This document shows positions 1 to 7,500 of a stretch of DNA of 59,669 nt, piece by piece. Source of the stretch: Desulfohalobiaceae bacterium (GTDB lineage Bacteria > Desulfobacterota > Desulfovibrionia > Desulfovibrionales > Desulfothermaceae); the NCBI GenBank assembly GCA_021737615.1, contig JAIPDR010000001.1, forward strand, positions 1 through 59,669, in the 5' to 3' direction. The first letter of the stretch is position 1. Each line of letters begins with the position of its first letter. The notes beneath the pieces were generated by a model, which was not told the DNA's origin, ran no database searches, and was given only the letters and a program-made list of their open reading frames with translations. Made by a program: the position numbers and the translations under genes.

Positions 1-30
1 TCAAACCATAAGACTGCAGAAGATTGTCAT

Positions 31-192
31 TCATGCAACATCAAAGGTTATAGCAGAGCCTAAGAGTCCGGAGGGGGCAGGGATCCCGTGTTCACGAGCC
101 TTAGAAAACCGAGAGCCGGAAGCGTTTAAGCGCAAGAGAACCCTGTGACCGGTTCGAACTATTCCGCATTTTTAAATGAAGTTTCATATGAG
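31..192. repeat. Dispersed ~160-bp repeat, copy 1
   Basis: This stretch matches 25509-25671 in the same orientation over its whole length, with roughly nine of ten bases identical and a few small indels. Both copies begin TCATGCAACATC and end GAAGTTTCATATGAG. No open reading frame is shared by the copies, so it looks like a non-coding mobile or structural repeat. Directly after this copy comes a small hairpin, TTTGCC-TCT-GGCAAA (about 196-210), at the same place where copy 2 carries a longer palindrome. Its identity is unknown. Confidence 0.8.
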
Positions 193-257
193 CTTTGCCT
201 CTGGCAAATCTGACATATAACTATTTATTTTTTACACGAAAGGTTCGGGCTCCCTGC

Positions 258-491
258 TTACTCCACCAGCTCCCCCAGGACCTTGGCCGCGCTCTGGTTG
301 ACCAGAATATCCGCCAGGGAGTCCAGAGGGGTCTTGTCCTTGTTGATGATCACCAGCTTGGCGCCGTTTTCCCGGGCCATGACCGGCAGCGAGGCTGCGG
401 GCTGAACAAGAAGGGAGCTCCCCACAACCAGAAACAGATCACAGCCCAGGGATTCCTCCAGGAATAATCCGGCCTTTGGTCCGTTATTTTT
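258..491 (-). pseudogene. Sirtuin (Sir2-type NAD-dependent protein deacylase), 3' remnant
   Basis: The minus strand encodes about 77 residues that read as the C-terminal end of a bacterial Sir2 deacylase: CDLFLVVGSSLLVQPAASLP, then NGAKLVIIN and TPLDSLADILV, ending GELVE-stop at 258. These are the last part of the Rossmann NAD-binding fold. An in-frame TGA at 492-494 closes the frame upstream. The zinc-binding cysteines, the catalytic His and the N-terminal NAD loop are all missing, and no sirtuin-like sequence is seen between 492 and 824. The gene is therefore broken and the stump is presumably non-functional. Repeat copy 1 lies just beyond its 3' end. Confidence 0.75.
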
Positions 492-824
492 TCATATTGA
501 GAATACATATTCCTTGTCAAGGACCACCCTCAACCGGAAACAATTTAGATGCCCTTCTGTTTTCGAGCCGTCAGGCCTCTGGCCCTGAGCCTGGTATGTG
601 ATATGCCTCCGGTCTCCAGGTAAGGCGCTACCTGTTGCCTGCTTTAGCCCTTGCTTGCCATCAAGGCGACCTTGGACTATATTCCGGCAATCCAAAACAA
701 AAAAAACTTTGCCCTGATCCGCTTGAACCAAAATGGTCCCGGCAAGGGCTTGAACAACGGCAGACCGTTTTTTTCCGCCATAAAGACACACACTAAACGA
801 AATTAGCAAGGAGGAAAAGAGGAA
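492..824. other. Non-coding stretch upstream of the BMP gene
   Basis: About 330 bases with no gene I can support. A minus-strand open frame covers most of it, but its translation has no family resemblance and unnatural composition. The last 20 bases hold a strong Shine-Dalgarno (AAGGAGG near 808-814) for the gene at 825. No riboswitch-like fold was recognised by eye. Confidence 0.4.
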
Positions 825-1889
825 ATGAAAACAAGAAGTTTTTGCCTGCTGCTCTGCGCCATGATCCTGCTTCTGGCAGCCGGTCCGGTCTCGGCCAAGG
901 ATCTCAAGGTCGGTTTCATCTATGTCTCACCGGTTGGAGATGCCGGGTATTCCTATGCCCATGACCTGGGCCGGCAGGCCGTCGAGCAGATGGACGGGGT
1001 GGACACTTCCTACGTGGAATCTGTGCCCGAAGGACCCGATGCCGAGCGGGTCCTGCGCAATATGGCCCGAAAAGGCTTCGACCTGATCTTTGCCACCAGT
1101 TACGGCTACATGGATTCGGTCATCAAGGTGGCCAAGCAGTTCCCCGAGGTGATCTTCATGCACTGCTCGGGATTCAAGCGGGCGGAAAACGCCGGCACCT
1201 ACTTCGGCCGCATCTACCAGGCCAGGTACCTGACCGGAATCGTAGCCGGGAAGATGACCACGAGCAACGTGCTCGGCTATGTCGCCGCCTATCCGATCCC
1301 GGAACTCATCCGGGGGATCAATGCCTTCACCCTGGGAGCCCGCTCGGTCAATCCCGAGGTCCAGGTCCGGGTGGTCTGGACCAAGAGCTGGTACGATCCG
1401 GCCACTGAGAAAGAGGCCGCCAAAAGCCTGCTCGACGTGGGCGCCGACGTCATCGCCCAGCATGTCGACTCACCCGCCCCCCAGGAGGCGGCCCAGGAAA
1501 AAGGTGAATATTCCGTAGGATACAACAGCGACATGTCCGCTTTCGCCCCGGACGCCCACCTGACGTCGGCTGTCTGGAAATGGGAGAATCTGTACACCGA
1601 CGTGGTGAAACAGGTCCAGGACGGAACCTGGAAAAGCACCGACATCTGGGCCGGACTGGATGAAAACGTGGTCGGCATCGCCCCCTTCGGTCCCATGGTG
1701 GATACCGAGACCGCGGCGCTGGTCAGGTCCAAAAAAGAAGCCATTGCGGCCGGTAAATTCGAGGTCTTCTCCGGTCCGATCCACGACCAGGAAGGCCAGC
1801 TCAGGGTCGAGGAAGGAGAAGCCATGAGCGATGAAGAACTCCTGGGCATGACCTGGTTCGTCGAAAACGTGGTCGGGACCACGCAATAG
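825..1889 (+). CDS. BMP-family nucleoside/purine ABC transporter substrate-binding protein
   Basis: A 354-residue exported binding protein of the BMP (basic membrane protein/PnrA/Med) family, which captures nucleosides or related purine compounds in the periplasm for an ABC importer. Residues 1-24 form a signal peptide (hydrophobic core LLLCAMILLLAAG, cleavage after VSA). There is no lipobox cysteine, so it should be soluble. The mature part begins KDLKVGFIYVSPVGDAGYSY, the typical first strand and ligand loop, and the family's GYVAAYPIPE and VGYNSDMS segments follow. The start is fixed by AAGGAGG about ten bases upstream. Permease, phosphoribosyltransferase and ATPase genes follow on the same strand, so it is the receptor of that system. 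Purine specificity is inferred from the neighbours. Confidence 0.9.
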   Translation: MKTRSFCLLLCAMILLLAAGPVSAKDLKVGFIYVSPVGDAGYSYAHDLGRQAVEQMDGVDTSYVESVPEGPDAERVLRNMARKGFDLIFATSYGYMDSVIKVAKQFPEVIFMHCSGFKRAENAGTYFGRIYQARYLTGIVAGKMTTSNVLGYVAAYPIPELIRGINAFTLGARSVNPEVQVRVVWTKSWYDPATEKEAAKSLLDVGADVIAQHVDSPAPQEAAQEKGEYSVGYNSDMSAFAPDAHLTSAVWKWENLYTDVVKQVQDGTWKSTDIWAGLDENVVGIAPFGPMVDTETAALVRSKKEAIAAGKFEVFSGPIHDQEGQLRVEEGEAMSDEELLGMTWFVENVVGTTQ

Positions 1890-1921
1890 CGGCCCCGGAC
1901 CTCGCACAGGAAAGATCTCTG

Positions 1922-2971
1922 ATGCTGCAGCTCAGAAAACGACCGACCCCCCTTGGCTGGTCAGCCCCTCTGGTCTTTGTCACGGCCGTGGTCCTGTCCC
2001 TGGCAGTGAGTGCACTTTTGCTCCGGCTGCAGGGGCAGCCGGCCTGGGAGGGCCTGCTCGTTTTCTTCCAGAGCGGATTCGGGAATGCCTGGGCCCTGGA
2101 GGACACCCTAAACAAAGCCGTGCCCCTGTTCCTCTGCTCCCTGGGGGTGGCAGTGGCTTTCAAGCTCCAGATCTGGAACATCGGGGCCGAAGGACAGTTC
2201 GCCCTGGGCGCTGTCGGCGCCACCTGGGCCGCCCTTCATTTTTCCTTTCTGCCCTGGTTTTTTCTCCTGCCGCTCATGCTTTTGTCGGCCACAGTCGCCG
2301 GCGGGGTCTGGGGATTGATTCCGGCCCTTTTAAAGCTCTACATGCGGGCCAATGAAATCATCACCACCCTGATGCTCAACTACATCGGGATCCTCATCCT
2401 GGAGTTTCTGGTTTACGGCAGCTGGAAAGACAGAGCCAGTTTCGGGTTCCCCATGACCCCGGTCTTCGAATCCGGTGCCGTCATCGCCAGGATAGGCCGG
2501 ACCAATCTGCACTACGGCCTGTTTCTTTCCCTGGCGATCGGTCTGGCCATGGCCCTTGTTCTGGCCTATACCAGATTCGGTTACGAATTAAAGGTCAGCG
2601 GCGAGAATCCCCGGGCCGGGCGGTATGCCCATATTCCTTACAAAAAACTGGTTATCCTGGTCCTGGTCATCAGCGGGGCCCTGGCTGGCTGGGCCGGTTT
2701 TGTCGAGACCTCGGCCACCTTGAACCGTCTCCAGCCGAGTGTCATGGCCGGATATGGCTACACCGCCATTGTCGTGGCCTGGCTGGCCAGGCTGAACCCT
2801 CTGGGAATCGCCCTGTTTTCCTTTCTCCTGGCCGGAATGCTGGTCGGAGTGGAAGGCATGCAGCTCGAACTCCAGATCCCGGCAGCCTTCGGGAAGATTA
2901 TGGAGGGATTGATCCTGCTCACGGTCTTAAGCGGGCAATTTTTCAGGAACTACCGCTTTGCCCGGCGCTAG
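1922..2971 (+). CDS. Nucleoside-type ABC transporter permease (first subunit)
   Basis: A 349-residue inner-membrane permease of the BPD_transp_2 type (YufP/NupP-like), the class that works with BMP binding proteins. It has about eight to ten hydrophobic segments. The conserved cytoplasmic stretch IWNIGAEGQFALGAVGA (about residues 83-99) and the coupling segment GYELKVSGENPRAGRYA (about 220-236) are present; the latter contacts the ATPase. A Shine-Dalgarno-like AGGAAAG precedes the ATG, 32 bases after the binding-protein stop. It forms a heterodimer with the permease at 3249 and is powered by the ATPase at 5323. Confidence 0.92.
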   Translation: MLQLRKRPTPLGWSAPLVFVTAVVLSLAVSALLLRLQGQPAWEGLLVFFQSGFGNAWALEDTLNKAVPLFLCSLGVAVAFKLQIWNIGAEGQFALGAVGATWAALHFSFLPWFFLLPLMLLSATVAGGVWGLIPALLKLYMRANEIITTLMLNYIGILILEFLVYGSWKDRASFGFPMTPVFESGAVIARIGRTNLHYGLFLSLAIGLAMALVLAYTRFGYELKVSGENPRAGRYAHIPYKKLVILVLVISGALAGWAGFVETSATLNRLQPSVMAGYGYTAIVVAWLARLNPLGIALFSFLLAGMLVGVEGMQLELQIPAAFGKIMEGLILLTVLSGQFFRNYRFARR

Positions 2972-3010
2972 CCGGTTCTAATCGGGGTCCGGGTTCACGG
3001 TTCAATTTCG

Positions 3011-3164
3011 TCATTCCGGCGGAGGCCGGAATCCAGGAGAAGGGGCACAGGAAGTGGATATAAAAGTGAGTCTGGAAACTGCGAATGATTGAAAGTGGTG
3101 ACCCTGCTTGGTAGGACTTATATCATGGCATCGTCTGACTGGATTCCGGCCTCCGCCGGAATGA
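3011..3164. repeat. Paired REP-like palindromes between the two permease genes
   Basis: Two 26-base units, 3011-3036 and 3139-3164, are perfect reverse complements of each other. Each is itself a palindrome built on TCCGGCGGAGGCCGGA. They enclose about 100 bases with no gene. Related but diverged units occur at 4486-4511 and near 4530-4563. This is the arrangement of paired REP/BIME elements; on a transcript the pair would fold into a long hairpin. Confidence 0.8.
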
Positions 3165-3170
3165 CGGACA

Positions 3171-3220
3171 AGAGAATGAGGCAACTGAAGAACTGAAAGT
3201 ACGCAAAAACTGGATGAACC
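3171..3220 (-). repeat. Dispersed 50-bp repeat, copy A
   Basis: Read on the minus strand, the first 36 bases are identical to 19569-19604 (beginning GGTTCATCCAGTTTTTGCGT), and the match continues with two differences to about 50 bases. A shorter, diverged copy lies at 25329-25356. This copy ends 28 bases before the ATG of the second permease gene, which has no clear Shine-Dalgarno sequence. Confidence 0.8.
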
Positions 3221-3248
3221 CAATTTTTGAACAGGCATTTTCAACGAC

Positions 3249-4169
3249 ATGTCCAGCACAATTATCATCCCCCTGCTGGCGGCCACGGTCCAGTCGGGAA
3301 CCCCGGTCCTCTATGCCACTCTCGGGGAGATTTTCACCGAAAAAAGCGGTGTCCTGAATCTCGGGGTGGAAGGGATCATGATTGTCGGGGCCCTGTCCGG
3401 CTTCTGGGTCAGTCAGGCAACCGGCAATCCCTGGCTCGGTTTTTTGGCCGGAGGGGTGTGTGCGGCCCTGTTCAGCCTTGTTCATGCCGCCGTCTGTCTG
3501 ATTTTTCAGGGGCATCAGGTGGTTTCCGGCCTGGCTCTGACCATCCTGGGCACCGGGCTGGCCTCTTTCCTGGGGACCCCGCTCATCGGCCAAAAAGCCC
3601 CTGGGTTCACCCGGATATTCATTCCGTTCCTGCAGGACATTCCCCTGCTCGGACCGATCCTGTTCAGGCAGGATCCCCTGGTCTACATCTCCTATATCCT
3701 GCCCATCGCCCTCTGGCTCTTTTTGTATTATACGAGATGGGGGCTCGCCCTGCGGGCAAGCGGCGAAAACCCCAGAGCAGTCGATGTAGCCGGGATATCG
3801 GTTCAATTCTACCGTGCTCTGGGGATTCTGGTCGGCGGGTTTCTGGTGGGACTCGGGGGCAGCTATCTCTCCCTGGCCTACACCCACATCTGGACCAACG
3901 GGATCACCGCAGGCCGGGGCTGGATCGCCGTGGCCCTGGTCATCTTCGCCTTCTGGAAACCAGGACGGGCCGTCCTCGGAGCCTATCTCTTCGGCGGGGT
4001 CATGGCCTTCCAGCTCAGGCTTCAGGCCATGGGCACAACGATTCCTTCCTCATTGCTGCTTATGCTGCCGTATCTTTTGACCATCATCGTCATTGCCCTG
4101 GCCTCGAGAAGGTCGCGGGGCGGTGAAGCCCCGGCTTGGCTCGGGGTTAATGTCGAACCCGAAGAGTAA
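3249..4169 (+). CDS. Nucleoside-type ABC transporter permease (second subunit)
   Basis: A 306-residue BPD_transp_2 permease (YufQ/NupQ-like), partner of the permease at 1922. The family's N-terminal signature is clear: TLGEIFTEKSGVLNLGVEGI at about residues 27-46, followed by multiple membrane segments. The ATPase-coupling loop WGLALRASGENPRAVDVAGI lies at about 170-189. The start gives the normal family N-terminus (MSSTIIIPLLAATV). The 277-base gap to the previous gene is filled with repeats, and no good ribosome binding site is seen in front of the ATG. The binding protein, both permeases and the ATPase make one complete importer. Confidence 0.92.
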   Translation: MSSTIIIPLLAATVQSGTPVLYATLGEIFTEKSGVLNLGVEGIMIVGALSGFWVSQATGNPWLGFLAGGVCAALFSLVHAAVCLIFQGHQVVSGLALTILGTGLASFLGTPLIGQKAPGFTRIFIPFLQDIPLLGPILFRQDPLVYISYILPIALWLFLYYTRWGLALRASGENPRAVDVAGISVQFYRALGILVGGFLVGLGGSYLSLAYTHIWTNGITAGRGWIAVALVIFAFWKPGRAVLGAYLFGGVMAFQLRLQAMGTTIPSSLLLMLPYLLTIIVIALASRRSRGGEAPAWLGVNVEPEE

Positions 4170-4680
4170 TTAAAGCGGGCTTCGCCCGCAACCCAAAGGT
4201 TCCAGGTTCACAGTTCACGGTTCACGGTTAAGAAAATGAAAATAGCCCTCTGATTTAGGGCTTAAGCTCCTTCGGGGCAACACACTTTCTTGTTTTTTAT
4301 TGCAGAGATTCAGGGATAAGTCACTAAGCTTTTTCCGCGACCTTGCGCGGGAAAAGAAGCCCCTTCGGGGCAGTTTGCTTCGTAAAGACCAACATGTTGT
4401 TTTGAAATTTCTGCTAAGCGCCTAAATTGATTTTGGTGACTTATGACGTAAGCACTCATATAGAAACTTGATTTTTCTTTGTCCGTCACCCCGGCGGAGG
4501 CCGGGGTCCAGCTCTTGCTTTTTCAGTCTGGATTCCGGCTCCCGGATCGGGGTCCGGGATGACGTTCTTTTACCGGAATGACGGAGGAGGTGACTCAAAG
4601 TTTCTTCATTACTTCGTGGTTTAATTTTCTTTTTATTGTTTAAGCTTTCACCCTTGGGTTGCGGGCGAAGCCCGCTTTAA
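4170..4680. repeat. 511-bp element bounded by 31-bp inverted repeats (MITE-like)
   Basis: The ends 4170-4200 and 4650-4680 are reverse complements at 30 of 31 positions (TTAAAGCGGGCTTCGCCCGC...). Each contains its own mini-hairpin GCGGGC-TTC-GCCCGC. The interior carries REP-like palindromes (4486-4511, about 4530-4563) and short direct repeats (GGTTCACGG near 4210-4230), but no gene. Taken as AAGCGGG...CCCGCTT, the element is flanked by TA on both sides, as in Tc1/mariner/IS630-type MITEs. It fills the whole space between a stop codon (4169) and the next start (4685). A solitary end lies at 19540-19571. Calling it mobile is inference. Confidence 0.65.
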
Positions 4681-4684
4681 TGCT

Positions 4685-5167
4685 ATGTCCGATACCAAAC
4701 GCTATCAGAAATGCTTCCCCGTATCCTGGGAACAACTGCACCGGGACGGCCGGGCTCTGGCCCGGAGACTGCTGGAGAAAGGCAGCTGGGAGGGAATCGT
4801 GGCCATTACCAGGGGCGGACTGGTCCCGGCGGCCATCATCGCCAGGGAACTGGAAATCCGCCTGATCGAAACGGTCTGCCTCTCCAGTTACGACTGGCAG
4901 CAACAGAAAGAACCGGTCGTCCTCAAGTCCCTGGAGCATAAAGGCAGGGGCTGGCTGCTGCTGGACGACCTGGTGGATACCGGCGCCACCGCCAGGATCG
5001 TCCGGGACATGCTGCCCCAGGCCTTTTTTGCCACAGTATACGCCAAGCCTGCCGGACGCCCCCTGGTGGACATGTTCATAACCGAAGTCAGCCAGGACAC
5101 CTGGATCCTCTTTCCCTGGGACTGTGAGCATCGATTCAGCAGGCCCCTCATCAGCCTGCGGGAGTGA
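4685..5167 (+). CDS. gpt: Xanthine/guanine phosphoribosyltransferase
   Basis: A 160-residue type I phosphoribosyltransferase of the Gpt family. It converts xanthine, guanine or hypoxanthine plus PRPP to the nucleotide and so traps imported bases in the cell. The PRPP-binding motif [16 protein letters not shown] lies at about residues 89-104. [19 protein letters not shown] (about 41-59) and [10 protein letters not shown] (about 120-129) match the E. coli-type enzyme closely, as does the overall length. The gene sits inside a nucleoside-type ABC transporter operon, which suggests coupled uptake and salvage. The start codon lies only five bases after an inverted-repeat element, and no Shine-Dalgarno sequence is visible. 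Confidence 0.93.
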   Translation: MSDTKRYQKCFPVSWEQLHRDGRALARRLLEKGSWEGIVAITRGGLVPAAIIARELEIRLIETVCLSSYDWQQQKEPVVLKSLEHKGRGWLLLDDLVDTGATARIVRDMLPQAFFATVYAKPAGRPLVDMFITEVSQDTWILFPWDCEHRFSRPLISLRE

Positions 5168-5322
5168 AGAGGCGCCCATCAGAGCCCTTGCCGTTTTCTA
5201 AAATTTGGAACATTATTTGGACAAGGGTCTCTTTTTGTTTAAATTCGAAGCATGAAATTCGAAGTTACCCGCATCAATCACCAAAAGACGGCAGCGATAA
5301 TGCTACGAAGTCTGCATAGAGG

Positions 5323-6822
5323 ATGGTTTTGGAACAAAGCACCCAGCCCCTGATCCGCCTGGAAGGCATCAGCAAATCCTTTGGCCTGACCCAGGCCAAT
5401 GCGGACATCTCCCTGGACATCCGGGCCGGCAGAATCAAGGCCCTGCTCGGCGAAAACGGAGCCGGAAAAAGCACCCTGATGAGCATCCTGGCCGGGCGCT
5501 TTCAGCCGGACCAGGGAGACGTTCGGGTCCGGGGGCGGACCACGGTTTTCAGCAGCCCCAAACAGGCCATCGAGGCGGGCATAGGCATGGTCTACCAGCA
5601 TTTCATGCTCGTGGAGGGCATGACCGTGGCTGAAAACGTCATCCTGGGTCAGGAAGGCCGTTTCTGGCTCAAACCAAAAGGGATCTTTCAGGAGGTGGGC
5701 CGGCTGGCCGGGCGTTATAAACTGGAAATCGACCCCAGGGCCAGGGTCTCTTCGCTGTCCATGGGCGAAAAACAACGGGTGGAAATCCTGAAGCTGCTCT
5801 TCAGGCAGAGTTCTGTCCTCATCCTGGACGAGCCGACGACCGTCTTGACCCCCACGGAGATTGAACAGCTTTTCGTGGCCATGCGCCACATGAGCGAGTC
5901 CGGGAAGGCCATTGTCTTTATCAGCCATAAGCTCGACGAAGTCATGTCAGTAGCCGACGAAGTGGCCATCCTCAGACAGGGGCGCATCGTGGACGAGATG
6001 GAAATCAGCCGGGTGACCTCCACCAGGGAACTGGCCCTGCGCATGGTGGGCCGGGAGATCTTTCTTCATCCGGACAAGAAACCGATGTCTGCCGGCAGGG
6101 ACGTCCTGAGGCTGCAAAACGTCTGGCACGGACCGCTTCAGGATATCTCCCTGCGGGTCAAGTCCGGGGAGATCAATGCTCTGGTCGGGGTGGCCGGTAA
6201 CGGTCAGAAACCCCTGGTGGAGATCATTTCCGGCCAGACCCCTCCCAAGCGGGGACTGGTCACCGTCCTGGACAAGCCCTGGAAGGAGTTCTTCCGCTCC
6301 TCTAAGTGGCTGGAGGAGTTCTGCTACATCCCTGAAGACCGCCTGGGCAGGGCCACCTGCCCCGCTCTGGATCTGGGGGACAACTTCCTTTTGACCACCA
6401 GGCAGTATTTTTCCAGTGGACCCTGGCTGGACAAGAAAAGAGCCAGGGCGGCCGCTTCCGGTCTTTTCAAGACCTTCAACGTCCGGTTCTCATCCCTCAA
6501 AGCAAGGGCCGGGGAACTCTCCGGCGGCAACCTGCAGAAACTGGTCCTGGCCAGGGAACTCTACCGCAGGCCGAAACTCATCCTGGCTGAACAGCCCTCC
6601 CAGGGACTGGATATTGCGGCTACGGAAGAAATATGGAACTATCTTCTCCAGGCAAGAGGCAAGGCCGGAATCCTGCTCATCACCAGCGACCTGAATGAAG
6701 CCCTGTCCCTGGCGGACTGGATCACGGTCATTTACCGGGGCAGGATCATGGACACCTTTCCGGCTGCGGATCAGGAAAAAGTCGCCTCAATAGGTCCGCT
6801 CATGGCCGGGCTCAAGGACTGA
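5323..6822 (+). CDS. Nucleoside-type ABC transporter ATP-binding protein (two ABC domains)
   Basis: A 499-residue protein with tandem ABC domains, as usual for the ATPase of BMP-type and sugar importers. Domain 1 (about 9-230) has Walker A GENGAGKST, signature LSMGEKQRVEI and Walker B VLILDEPTTVLTPTE. Domain 2 (about 255-490) has a degenerate Walker A (VAGNGQKPLVEI, lacking the GKS/T lysine), signature LSGGNLQKLVLAREL, and AEQPSQGLDI in place of Walker B. This asymmetry is normal for the family. It hydrolyses ATP for the two permeases upstream. The next gene starts nine bases later, so they are probably co-transcribed. Confidence 0.93.
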   Translation: MVLEQSTQPLIRLEGISKSFGLTQANADISLDIRAGRIKALLGENGAGKSTLMSILAGRFQPDQGDVRVRGRTTVFSSPKQAIEAGIGMVYQHFMLVEGMTVAENVILGQEGRFWLKPKGIFQEVGRLAGRYKLEIDPRARVSSLSMGEKQRVEILKLLFRQSSVLILDEPTTVLTPTEIEQLFVAMRHMSESGKAIVFISHKLDEVMSVADEVAILRQGRIVDEMEISRVTSTRELALRMVGREIFLHPDKKPMSAGRDVLRLQNVWHGPLQDISLRVKSGEINALVGVAGNGQKPLVEIISGQTPPKRGLVTVLDKPWKEFFRSSKWLEEFCYIPEDRLGRATCPALDLGDNFLLTTRQYFSSGPWLDKKRARAAASGLFKTFNVRFSSLKARAGELSGGNLQKLVLARELYRRPKLILAEQPSQGLDIAATEEIWNYLLQARGKAGILLITSDLNEALSLADWITVIYRGRIMDTFPAADQEKVASIGPLMAGLKD

Positions 6823-6831
6823 GAATCAAAA

Positions 6832-7497
6832 ATGCAACAGCATATTGAAGTTGGAGAGCGCACCTATTGCCTTGAAAGGCCCGCGGATCTGGAAACACTC
6901 TGGGAGCGGCTGGACGAAGACGCCTTTACGGCCGACGAACGCCTGCCCTATTGGGTGGAGATCTGGCCGGCCTCCATCTTCCTGGCCCGCTGGCTCAGAA
7001 AGAACAAGCGGCGCTACCAAAACAGGTGGTGCCTCGATCTGGGCTGCGGCCTGGGCCTGACCACCTCCGTGGCCTCGGAGTTCTCCAGCCGGGTAGTGGG
7101 AATGGACTACGAATTCCAGGCCCTGTCCTTTGCCCGCTACAGTGCGGGCCTGAACAACCTCATCTTTCCGAACTGGCTGCTCATGGACTGGAGGGATCCG
7201 GGGCTGAAAAAGCACAGCTTTTCCTGTATCTGGGGGGCGGACATCCTCTATGAGGCCCGTTTCTTCGAGCCCCTTCTCTCAATTTTTCAGCAGCTCCTGG
7301 CCCCGGGGGGGACCATCTGGCTCTCTACGCCTGAACGCCGGGTAAGCAGGCCCTTCTGGGACCGCCTGAAACGGGACAGCTGGGAGGTGTCCTGCCTGGA
7401 TCAGGAGTTCATCGCCTACAAGGAGTACCAGATGCAGGTCTTCCTCTATGAGATCAAACCAGACGGTCCGCCGGCCGGAGACCAGGCTGCGAACTGA
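6832..7497 (+). CDS. Class I SAM-dependent methyltransferase (METTL/Nnt1-like)
   Basis: A 221-residue soluble methyltransferase. The SAM-binding motif I is CLDLGCGLGLTTSVASEF (about residues 65-82), followed by the acidic VVGMDYEF loop, and the post-core segment SCIWGADILYEARFFEPLL (about 133-151) resembles protein-lysine methyltransferases of the Methyltransf_16 group. PYWVEIWPASIFLARWL near residue 38 is also typical of that group. The substrate cannot be read from the sequence. It starts nine bases after the ABC ATPase and stops three bases before the permease at 7501, so it is embedded in the operon. Confidence 0.8.
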   Translation: MQQHIEVGERTYCLERPADLETLWERLDEDAFTADERLPYWVEIWPASIFLARWLRKNKRRYQNRWCLDLGCGLGLTTSVASEFSSRVVGMDYEFQALSFARYSAGLNNLIFPNWLLMDWRDPGLKKHSFSCIWGADILYEARFFEPLLSIFQQLLAPGGTIWLSTPERRVSRPFWDRLKRDSWEVSCLDQEFIAYKEYQMQVFLYEIKPDGPPAGDQAAN

Positions 7498-7500
7498 AGC

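Noticed and set aside
492-809. Minus-strand open frame of about 105 codons
   Set aside because: The translation has no family resemblance, unnatural residue bias and no ribosome binding site; it lies in a decayed spacer.
480-824. Purine riboswitch upstream of the BMP gene
   Set aside because: The purine-transport context made it plausible, but no conserved purine-aptamer loops or three-way-junction pattern could be found by eye.
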